This document shows positions 17,256 to 22,734 of a stretch of 22,734 bases of DNA, piece by piece. The stretch lies in assembly GCA_044339595.1 (NCBI GenBank), contig JBIIVF010000024.1:1-22734 (forward strand). The letters are read 5' to 3'. The first letter of the stretch is position 1, and every line of letters starts with the position of its first letter. The position numbers and the translations under genes were made by a program. This DNA comes from CAZTGZ01 sp044339595. Lineage in GTDB: Bacteria; Bacteroidota; Bacteroidia; NS11-12g; UBA9320. The notes under the pieces were generated by a model that saw only the letters and a list, made by a program, of their open reading frames with translations, was not told the origin of the DNA and made no database searches.

Positions 17256-17501
17256 ATGAAATTCGGATTCCGCATACCCTCCCTTAGTAAACGCATTGCA
17301 GCTCGTACCTCGCTAAAGCGCATTGTGCGTCATAACTTGGGCGTGAAAGCCCCCCTAGGTGGCGGCTGGGTTACCGACCCTAAAAAAGCCCTTTACAATA
17401 AGGTGTACAATAAAACCAGTAGAGGTTGCTTGGTGAGTGTAGCATGGTTGTTATTCCTACCTGTTGTAATGGCTTGGGTGGTTTGGGAGATGGTGTGTTG
17501 A
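17256..17501 (+). CDS. Small basic protein with C-terminal membrane segment, mobile-element type
   Basis: An 81-residue protein. The N-terminal ~55 residues are very basic (FRIPSLSKRIAARTSLKRIVRHNLG) and contain GWVTDPKKALYNKVYNKTS. This motif resembles a small conserved protein that I associate with phages and integrative elements. The C-terminal ~20 residues (LVSVAWLLFLPVVMAWVVW) form one membrane helix. ATG at 17256. Function unknown. It is the best preserved small gene in a region of gene fragments. Confidence 0.6.
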   Translation: MKFGFRIPSLSKRIAARTSLKRIVRHNLGVKAPLGGGWVTDPKKALYNKVYNKTSRGCLVSVAWLLFLPVVMAWVVWEMVC

Positions 17502-17509
17502 GTGTATTG

Positions 17510-17528
17510 CGTTATTGAAAAAATAACG
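17510..17528. repeat. Short hairpin after the small basic protein gene
   Basis: CGTTATT and AATAACG form a perfect 7-base stem with a GAAAA loop, 8 bases after the TGA at 17501. The following bases (ttactttg) are not a strong T-run, so a terminator role is possible but weak. Confidence 0.35.
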
Positions 17529-17541
17529 TTACTTTGAAATC

Positions 17542-17660
17542 ATGCCCATCAATACAGACCTATCCCGACTTTTTTTCGTAAGTCCATTATTGCTGAGAAG
17601 TATAAAGGCGGACTCGAGCAATTTAAAGAAGACTTTGTGTTTTCGATATCCAACTATTGA
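17542..17660 (+). pseudogene. Frameshifted gene start (relic)
   Basis: The ATG at 17542 reads MPINTDLSRL and then shifts at a T7 run (17570-17576). In the next frame the sequence continues KSIIAEKYKGGLEQFKEDFVFSISNY and stops with TGA at 17658-17660. The two parts together resemble the first ~40 residues of a conserved Bacteroidota mobile-element protein that I know by pattern but cannot name. The rest of the gene is absent or unrecognisable, so this is read as a decayed fragment. Confidence 0.5.
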
Positions 17661-17767
17661 AACATTTCAGTCAGTGCTCCCACTTCCGCTAATTAGCAAG
17701 GTCTCTAGGTTCATTTAATAATTCTGTGCTAACTCTGCTAATTCAAGACCTCTTTGTTAGGTAAGAG

Positions 17768-17887
17768 TTGAGATTATTTTGGAACGTAGCCTCCATTCAA
17801 GAAGCCCACGACCGCAGCATCTGCCCAATGGACGAAATAGAAACCCGTTATGGTACTTGGATGAAATGGGGCGAGGTGATCATGTGA
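17768..17887 (+). pseudogene. Possible short gene fragment
   Basis: A frame from TTG at 17768 to TGA at 17885-17887 reads ...ASIQEAHDRSICPMDEIETRYGTWMKWGEVIM (39 residues). It looks like real coding sequence rather than chance, with balanced composition and a sensible aromatic and acidic pattern, but it is too short to stand alone. It may be a further piece of the gene that starts at 17542 or of another mobile-element gene. Confidence 0.35.
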
Positions 17888-17943
17888 GGGTGCAGATCAA
17901 ACAAACTAAAATAAAATGTTTCCCCTTTTGTTTCCCCCAACAT

Positions 17944-17980
17944 AAAAAAACCGCTACAATCAACTGATTTGTAGCGGTTT
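17944..17980 (-). terminator. Rho-independent terminator of the tRNA transcript
   Basis: Read on the minus strand, AAACCGCTACAA (17980-17969) pairs perfectly with TTGTAGCGGTTT (17959-17948) around a 9-base loop. On the minus strand this ends in a run of T (17950-17944). The 12-base perfect stem lies 15 bases after the tRNA 3' end, a textbook tRNA terminator. Confidence 0.85.
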
Positions 17981-17994
17981 AAATGTTTAATATG

Positions 17995-18068
17995 TGGGCC
18001 CACTTGGAATCGAACCAAGCACCTACTGATTATGAGTCAGTTGCTCTAACCGAATGAGCTATAGGCCC
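17995..18068 (-). tRNA. tRNA with CAT anticodon (elongator Met or Ile2)
   Basis: The minus strand folds as a full 74-base cloverleaf. It has acceptor GGGCCTA/TGGGCCC, D-arm GCTC/GAGC, anticodon arm ACTGA-CTCATAA-TCAGT with anticodon CAT, and T-arm CTTGG-TTCGATT-CCAAG, with discriminator A. CCA is not encoded, as is usual in the phylum. It has GG at the acceptor start rather than initiator features (mismatch at position 1, GGG/CCC in the anticodon stem), so it is not the initiator. Elongator Met and lysidine-modified Ile2 cannot be separated by eye. The gene is bordered on one side by mobile-element relics. Confidence 0.93.
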
Positions 18069-18132
18069 AATTTGATCAACCCGTAAAAAGAGATTTTTTC
18101 GACGAATTTAAATCCTGAAAAAATTGGAGTGC

Positions 18133-18140
18133 AAAAATAC
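18133..18140 (-). promoter_or_regulatory. -7 promoter box (TATTTTTG) upstream of tRNA
   Basis: On the minus strand TATTTTTG matches TAnnTTTG and lies 64 bases before the tRNA. A TTG occurs about 22 bases further upstream. The leader would be somewhat long for a tRNA but is acceptable after processing. Confidence 0.35.
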
Positions 18141-18333
18141 CTTTTTTTTCATTTTTACGAACAAGTGTTGTAATCCTTTTGAGAATTCTTGTGAATAAAT
18201 GTTTGTACAAATTACTTCTTATACCAATAGATTGTGGACATATCTCATGCAAAAAACATACATTCTCAAAGTACATAATTGAGCTGCAGTGAATATGGCC
18301 AAAACCGCATTACACAATAATTTAAACAAAGAG

Positions 18334-18411
18334 CATAACGGTTTGCGTGCAGGCGATCGTAACCCTGTGTTGCGCCTGCGGCAGGGTTATGGCGCTTGCA
18401 CGCTGTTATGG
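18334..18411 (-). repeat. attC-like imperfect inverted repeat A
   Basis: Three nested stems: outer CATAAC (18334-18339) with GTTATG (18405-18410); middle GCGTGCAGGCG (18345-18355) with CGCTTGCACGC (18393-18403), 10 of 11 paired; inner TAACCCTG (18360-18367) with CAGGGTTA (18382-18389), perfect. The outer-box, inner-box and variable-loop arrangement is that of integron attC sites. On the minus strand it lies downstream of the CIA30-like gene. The spacers between outer and middle stems are 5 and 1 bases, more unequal than in classic attC sites. Its arms are almost identical to those of repeat C at 22508-22643. Confidence 0.45.
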
Positions 18412-18474
18412 GTCGGCCTTCTTGTCTGCTGCATGTTTTATGCTCGTCCAAAATAGTCGCTGGCAACTTTGAAT

Positions 18475-19011
18475 TTACTCCAAGCCTATCCAATCAATCA
18501 ATAATTCGAAGTCTTCGTCTTGCTTGTTGGCAACTAAAAAACTCAATTGCTCGATGCTTTCAAAATTAAAATTCGGGATGTTCATTTTACGCCCTCGATA
18601 TTGCGGGTAAAATTCCCTGATTTCTAACTTGATATTTTCCCACTTTCCTGAAGTGTTAAATTGGTGCACATAAGACTCTGCCTGCGAAATACTGCCCTTC
18701 AAACGAAACTCATAATTCTTACCATCGCCTTTTACCCGCAAAACAACAAATGTCTTTTCTTCTCCTAATTTGATTGGTGTGTTCAATTGAATCGAGGCAA
18801 ATCCTCCGTTGTTCGCCAATGAAACGTGACCTGAAAATTGTCCATGTCCCTCATCAGTAAGCACTAATGAACTTTTGGATATACCACCCATCACACCATC
18901 GTTGACAATACGCCATTCTTTGACGTTCGATTGGGTTGAAAAATTATAAATTTCTTTCATGTTTGAAGGAGCGGATAAGCCGAGTAAGAGTAAAATTATT
19001 ACGTATTTCAT
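18475..19011 (-). CDS. CIA30-family (CBM11-like) secreted protein
   Basis: A 178-residue protein. The first ~15 residues are a short signal peptide (MKYVIILLLLGLSAPS). The mature part fits the CIA30 family (complex I intermediate-associated protein 30). It has the opening NVKEWRIVNDGVMGGISKSSLVL, the middle FSGHVSLANNGGFASIQL, LRVKGDGKNYEFRLKG, and the closing LIDWIGLE. The fold is a galactose-binding-like jelly roll, and bacterial members are mostly of unknown function. It may bind glycans in the periplasm. It lies between attC-like repeats B and A and is AT-richer than the core genes, so it behaves like a mobile cassette gene. There is no operon partner in the same unit. Confidence 0.8.
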   Translation of the reverse strand: MKYVIILLLLGLSAPSNMKEIYNFSTQSNVKEWRIVNDGVMGGISKSSLVLTDEGHGQFSGHVSLANNGGFASIQLNTPIKLGEEKTFVVLRVKGDGKNYEFRLKGSISQAESYVHQFNTSGKWENIKLEIREFYPQYRGRKMNIPNFNFESIEQLSFLVANKQDEDFELLIDWIGLE

Positions 19012-19048
19012 ATTTTCATATTTTTTCTAGACCACTGATAGCTTTAAA

Positions 19049-19177
19049 TCAGTCTATTACAAAGCTAGTCGGTCGTATTATGTGGTCAATCAGTATTTCC
19101 ATAGTATTTTCATCATCATCGCTTTTTCCCGTTTTATTATCTGTTTTGCTTTTAGGCTGCCCGATATCGGTTGGCAG
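19049..19177 (-). pseudogene. Possible gene fragment between repeat B and CIA30-like gene
   Basis: On the minus strand a 42-codon frame runs from the arm of repeat B to TGA at 19049-19051. It reads ...GQPKSKTDNKTGKSDDDENTM then EILIDHIIRPTSFVID. It looks like a low-complexity linker followed by the C-terminus of a real protein, but has no plausible start codon. It could be the tail of a gene cut when the repeat or cassette arrived. Chance is not excluded. Confidence 0.25.
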
Positions 19178-19294
19178 CTACAAGAAGTTGGCGATTTCGG
19201 AGCACAAAACTGTCTGCCAGCATTGAACTTGATACGAAGCACAAAGCTTCATTTAACCACTGAGCCGCCAATTTCTTGTAGGTGCTGTTATAGC
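19166..19294 (-). repeat. attC-like imperfect inverted repeat B
   Basis: CTACAAGAAGTTGGCG (19178-19193) pairs with CGCCAATTTCTTGTAG (19266-19281), 15 of 16 bases, around a 72-base loop that holds a small GAAGC/GCTTC stem. Next to the right arm is GTGCTGTTATAGC. On the minus strand GCTATAAC therefore begins 5 bases after the stop codon of the 1060-aa gene, as attC sites often do. The matching GTTAT box on the left side is not preserved; instead there is GGCTGCCCGATATCGGTTGGCAGC, itself a small hairpin. The left boundary is uncertain. Confidence 0.4.
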
Positions 19295-19299
19295 TATTT

Positions 19300-22200
19300 T
19301 TATTCACTCTTTATTAATTTGAATGATTGCAACTTTAACCCATCGCTAATTGTGATAATATACAATCCTTTTGGTAAAAATTGCACTCTTATAGCGTTTA
19401 TTCCATCAATTAAATTTTGAGAAAAGCACAACTTGCCAGTAATATCAAATAAATTAAGTTGAGTATTTGGACTGTAGTTTTTGGAAATATCAATAATTAA
19501 GTCTTCATTTCCAAAAGGATTTGGATATATCGCAAAACTTGAAAGCTCTGACGAGAATATACCTGAAGTTAGGCTTTGCAATTCATAAGCTCCAATGTCA
19601 TAAGCATTTTCGTTTTTTATTGTATTGCCCCAATAATCTCGGTTGCCCATATTAATATTAAAAAGGCTTTGCAAATCTAAGCCTGCATTTCTGCATGGAG
19701 ACATTTGCGAAAAATGAAATGCATTCAAAGAATCTGTTGGTTTTGGATAAACCGTTAATGGGCTTTTATTGGTGTTAATTAAAATTGGATCTACGAATAA
19801 ACCAGTGTTATTGCTGCCATTTTTTTCACAATAAGTACCTGCACTTCTAAAGTCTGTTAATGAAGTGTATTTGCTGCCGTATGTTATTGAAAAAGGTTCT
19901 CCGTTTGTATAATATAAATTGCCGATAAACTTAGGTGTTTGAGCTACAAAAGTGTTTGGAACAGTTACCAAAGGTAGTCCACCAGTAGTGTAAAAAATAT
20001 TGTTATAGCATTCCACACCTGACATATTTGTTCCATAATCTGTCATTTGAAAAGCGCCAAAAGTTGAGTATTTGTTTTTGGAAGATGGGCTTACATAAAT
20101 GGTATTGTTGTAAAGTTTTAGTCCATTCCATGTGGTGCTAGGTGCTGTAAATAATGTTACTGCTGAATTATTGGTTTTGGCATCGTTTACGCTAATACAA
20201 TACCTTACTGTATTATTGCCCCAAGGTCTTGCTCCTGCAAAATTTCCTAAAAGGTATCCTGCACCATCATTGTCATGTGAATAGCAATACTGGATTGTCG
20301 AATTTGTAACACCACCGTCAAGGTCAAATCCTAATCCATCGCAACCGGCAGAAGTTCCTGATGAATTGTGGTGGCTTTCGCAATATTGGATGGTTATTGC
20401 ATTGGCAGCCCATACCCAAATTCCCCCCGGACCGCCACAGGCAGAATTAGCAGTTCCTGTATTGTAAGCAACACAACGTTCTATTAAACTAGAATCTATT
20501 TGCGATAAAACTATTCCACTTCCTTTATGTGTTGAAGAGGCATAACCTGTTATGTTATAAACCTCTGTATTTTTTAGGGTGAATTTTTTGTGGTGGTAAA
20601 AATTAGTTGTTTGCACATCGAAACCAAATGTTACAATTCCATTCTCTCGACAATCGTGAACTTTGCATTGATCGATGATTACATCTTTATAACCTGCTTT
20701 TACATTAGCATCCCAGTTGGAATAAAAACGAATTCCGCAATAGCCAAAACCACTTACTTCACAGTTTTTTATTTGAATATTGCTTAAATATCCAGTTTGA
20801 TTGGTTGTAAAAAACAACATACCGTCAATGTCTTTTTGGGTTCCATTTCCAGGTCCAATAAATTTAAGATTACTGATATGGAAACCTTGTGTATTGGTGG
20901 CTTTAAATCCACATTTTGTTGTTAGGTTAGTTTTTATGATTGCTTGACCAGACCCATAAGTAGTTAGGATTATAGGCTTTTCAGCTGAATTGCCATCATT
21001 GTTATCAAATTCAATGTTGCCCGTAAAAGTCTTTCCTCCTTCAAAAACAATGGTATCTCCACCATTGAAATTCTTGGTATTGATTTTATCCAAGCTTGTC
21101 CATGCATTCGCTTTACTCAATCCATCCGTATTGTTTCCCGTTGTATTTACATAATATTTTTTAGCCGTTTTATTGATTGAGCTGCCATCGTTAAATAATT
21201 CAGCCAAACCTTGTGCATACCATCTGGCTAAGTAATCGTTAGGATGCAGTGAATTGGAATGACAATGTGCAGCGCCTTTTCTTTTATAAATGGTATCGCT
21301 TAAAGTGGTCATGTCAAAAACTGCAATGCCTGTGGTTTCCAAGCTTTTGAGTTGAGATAAAAATCCATACATCAACACATCGCCATTGGATGGAGCCCCC
21401 TGCGAATTTACATCTGGTAACATATTGCCAATTAAAATAAATTCCGTATTCGGGTTAGCTGTTTTTATTTTATTGATACACGATTGCATACTTGATTTAA
21501 ATGCAGCATTAGTAGTTGTTCCCCAAATGTCATTCATTCCCATGTCTAAAATAACTAAATCAGGAACATTTGGCACAACCATACTCTCGCAATATTGATC
21601 TATCCATGCAACCATTTTACCTCCACAGGAACCGTTAATCATGTTAATATCGGAACCAAATCTTGCTTCCAAAGCATTTTCTAATAAATCAACATAACTA
21701 TGCATATAAGGTGCAGTTGGAGTAAAATTTTTATCATCACCTGCAAAACCACTTACATTAAGACCAGCCGTAATACTCATACCATAGGCCTGAATTTTAA
21801 CAGGTTGGCCTGCTTTTAATTTAGTCATGGTTTTAGGTAATTTATCGCCTTTGTATCCTAGCAATGACGAACCATTCCAATTACTTCTGTCTGGAATGTA
21901 AGTGACACAAGTCCAGGAAGTAGCTTTGGTATTCATCAAACCGTTGGGCTGTCCATTTCCCTTTTTTCCTGCTACTATTGAAACCGAAGCAGACACTTTT
22001 GCTGTTAACTGTTTAATTACATTCCCTGTAACAGAAAAATCAGTATTTTGAATAAATGATTGAGAAGAATTATAATTAGTAACTGAAATTATTTTGGAGG
22101 GTTTAAACATGAGGTTTGCTGTGGTATTTACTCCGTTTAAAAGTACCAATTCATTATAAATGGTATCGGATTTCCAGAATGGTTGCAGGTATTGTCCCAT

Positions 22201-22482
22201 ATTATGGGTAGGTGAATTGTTGCTATAATTCGGAAATTCATAGTATCCTCCATTGCTTGGAGTTACAACAGCCCATGCTGTTTTTGCAGGAGTGGCTGAC
22301 CATCCGGCTTCGGCAGCATCTACTGAAAGTAGTAAGTTGTCATTGATATCATAAAATTTGCAGCTTCCGCCTGCATAATAAATGATGTTTGGTTTAGCCG
22401 CCACTGCTCCAGCAGGTGGTTGGGCTTTTACGTTTGCTATAATTAGAAACGTTGTCAGGGTTTGTAATATATATTTTTTCAT
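19300..22482 (-). CDS. Secreted SGNH hydrolase / parallel beta-helix fusion with T9SS type A sorting domain
   Basis: A 1060-residue protein. Signal peptide 1-20 (NVKA/QPP). Residues ~21-215 form a beta-rich N-terminal domain. An SGNH/GDSL hydrolase spans ~225-430: block I is AYGMSITAG with Ser236 as nucleophile, block II NGSCGG (283-288), block III GMND (315-318), block V NSLHPND with His413. The position three before the His, normally Asp, is Asn410. Residues ~440-975 are a right-handed parallel beta-helix (IQIKNCEVSGFGYCGIRF, IQYCESHHNSSG), as in polysaccharide lyases. The last ~75 residues are a Por secretion tail (FAIYPNPF, LNLFDITGKL, PKGLYIITI), directing type IX export and surface anchoring. 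An esterase acting on an acetylated plant or algal polysaccharide is plausible; substrate unknown. Visibly AT-richer than the core genes and bracketed by attC-like repeats. Confidence 0.85.
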   Translation of the reverse strand: MKKYILQTLTTFLIIANVKAQPPAGAVAAKPNIIYYAGGSCKFYDINDNLLLSVDAAEAGWSATPAKTAWAVVTPSNGGYYEFPNYSNNSPTHNMGQYLQPFWKSDTIYNELVLLNGVNTTANLMFKPSKIISVTNYNSSQSFIQNTDFSVTGNVIKQLTAKVSASVSIVAGKKGNGQPNGLMNTKATSWTCVTYIPDRSNWNGSSLLGYKGDKLPKTMTKLKAGQPVKIQAYGMSITAGLNVSGFAGDDKNFTPTAPYMHSYVDLLENALEARFGSDINMINGSCGGKMVAWIDQYCESMVVPNVPDLVILDMGMNDIWGTTTNAAFKSSMQSCINKIKTANPNTEFILIGNMLPDVNSQGAPSNGDVLMYGFLSQLKSLETTGIAVFDMTTLSDTIYKRKGAAHCHSNSLHPNDYLARWYAQGLAELFNDGSSINKTAKKYYVNTTGNNTDGLSKANAWTSLDKINTKNFNGGDTIVFEGGKTFTGNIEFDNNDGNSAEKPIILTTYGSGQAIIKTNLTTKCGFKATNTQGFHISNLKFIGPGNGTQKDIDGMLFFTTNQTGYLSNIQIKNCEVSGFGYCGIRFYSNWDANVKAGYKDVIIDQCKVHDCRENGIVTFGFDVQTTNFYHHKKFTLKNTEVYNITGYASSTHKGSGIVLSQIDSSLIERCVAYNTGTANSACGGPGGIWVWAANAITIQYCESHHNSSGTSAGCDGLGFDLDGGVTNSTIQYCYSHDNDGAGYLLGNFAGARPWGNNTVRYCISVNDAKTNNSAVTLFTAPSTTWNGLKLYNNTIYVSPSSKNKYSTFGAFQMTDYGTNMSGVECYNNIFYTTGGLPLVTVPNTFVAQTPKFIGNLYYTNGEPFSITYGSKYTSLTDFRSAGTYCEKNGSNNTGLFVDPILINTNKSPLTVYPKPTDSLNAFHFSQMSPCRNAGLDLQSLFNINMGNRDYWGNTIKNENAYDIGAYELQSLTSGIFSSELSSFAIYPNPFGNEDLIIDISKNYSPNTQLNLFDITGKLCFSQNLIDGINAIRVQFLPKGLYIITISDGLKLQSFKLIKSE

Positions 22483-22507
22483 TGTTAGGATGTTGGTTTA
22501 AAATCGG

Positions 22508-22643
22508 CTATAACGTTTTGCGTGCAGGCGAGGGCAGGGGCATTGCAGTCCTAACCATCCGGTTCAGCACGATCAACCAAAGGTATTAAAAAGTTTGAAA
22601 TTACCTCAATGCCCTGCTTTCGCTTGCACGTTGTTAAGCGGCC
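22508..22643 (-). repeat. attC-like imperfect inverted repeat C
   Basis: Outer GCTATAAC (22507-22514) faces GTTAAGC (22633-22639). The middle stem is GCGTGCAGGCG (22520-22530) with CGCTTGCACG (22621-22630). The inner stem is GGGCATTG (22538-22545) with CAATGCCC (22607-22614), extended by GCA/TGC across one unpaired G, a bulged base as in attC sites. On the minus strand the first box GCTTAAC fits RYYYAAC, and the last, GTTATAG, lies about 25 bases before the start of the 1060-aa gene. The arms repeat those of repeat A with 19/20 and 15/16 identity. Confidence 0.45.
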
Positions 22644-22686
22644 GTTGAGAGTGGAACGAAATTACAATGACCTGGACTTCATTTGC

Positions 22687-22730
22687 GGCAAAAGTGCAAC
22701 ATCCGAAAATCCTGAGCCCTCACTTTTGCC
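22687..22730. repeat. Inverted repeat at the right edge
   Basis: GGCAAAAGTG (22687-22696) and CACTTTTGCC (22721-22730) are perfect 10-base arms around a 24-base spacer. It may be part of a further element cut by the window edge. On the minus strand a short open frame (SGFSDVALLPQMKSRSL, then TAA) crosses it; this could be the tail of another gene or chance. Confidence 0.5.
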
Positions 22731-22734
22731 ACTT

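Noticed and set aside
17995..18068. Initiator tRNA-fMet
   Set aside because: Positions 1-72 pair normally and the anticodon stem lacks the three GC pairs of initiators, so it is an elongator-type CAT tRNA.
18076..18276. 66-codon frame on the minus strand upstream of the tRNA
   Set aside because: It covers the likely tRNA promoter, is Phe/Lys-rich from AT-rich DNA and matches no known pattern.
18334..22643. CRISPR array
   Set aside because: The repeats are few, kilobases apart, inverted within themselves and separated by genes; there are no regular spacers or cas genes.

Overview
The window looks like a chromosomal segment from a member of the Bacteroidota. The evidence is two kinds of type IX secretion system (T9SS) C-terminal sorting domain, a 'chaperone of endosialidase' surface protein with the usual Bacteroidota N-terminus, TAnnTTTG-type -7 promoter boxes, few Shine-Dalgarno sequences, and a pssA-purS junction. 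I cannot name the genus.

Layout. (1) 1-488: the 3' end of a phosphatidylserine synthase gene, then purS, on the + strand. (2) 503-7125, - strand: a surface and envelope block. It holds a 1069-aa adhesin or fibre-like protein (eight ~62-aa repeats, YadA-type head repeats, S74 intramolecular chaperone), a 771-aa PKD-domain protein with a type B T9SS sorting domain, and a sugar-phosphate nucleotidyltransferase. (3) 7369-8649, + strand: glyA, divergent from the adhesin. (4) 8650-9221: gene-free sequence with a hairpin. (5) 9222-12504, - strand: an overlapping gene pair for a lipoprotein and a probable outer-membrane protein. (6) 12599-15641, + strand: a tight three-gene run of thiamine pyrophosphokinase, SAM methyltransferase and polytopic GT-C-like membrane protein. 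(7) 15642-16161: a GC-rich element without a convincing gene.

(8) 16204-17890: a decayed mobile-element zone. It has an orphan gene with a good promoter, a truncated DUF3871-type gene, a small basic protein gene, and at least two gene fragments. It ends at a tRNA gene with a CAT anticodon and a clear terminator (17944-18068).

(9) 18334-22643: the most unusual part. Two visibly AT-richer genes on the - strand are separated and flanked by three long imperfect inverted repeats. The genes encode a CIA30-like secreted protein and a 1060-aa protein that fuses an SGNH hydrolase, a parallel beta-helix and a T9SS type A tail. The two outer inverted repeats share almost identical arms (19/20 and 15/16 bases), and the middle one begins 5 bases after a stop codon. 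This is the layout of an integron gene-cassette array (gene-attC-gene-attC) without an integrase in view. Spacer asymmetry and one missing outer box keep this a hypothesis.

The conserved blocks are housekeeping (phospholipid, purine, one-carbon and thiamine metabolism) or cell-surface functions. The right third, from about 15.6 kb onward, looks like acquired DNA collected next to a tRNA gene.
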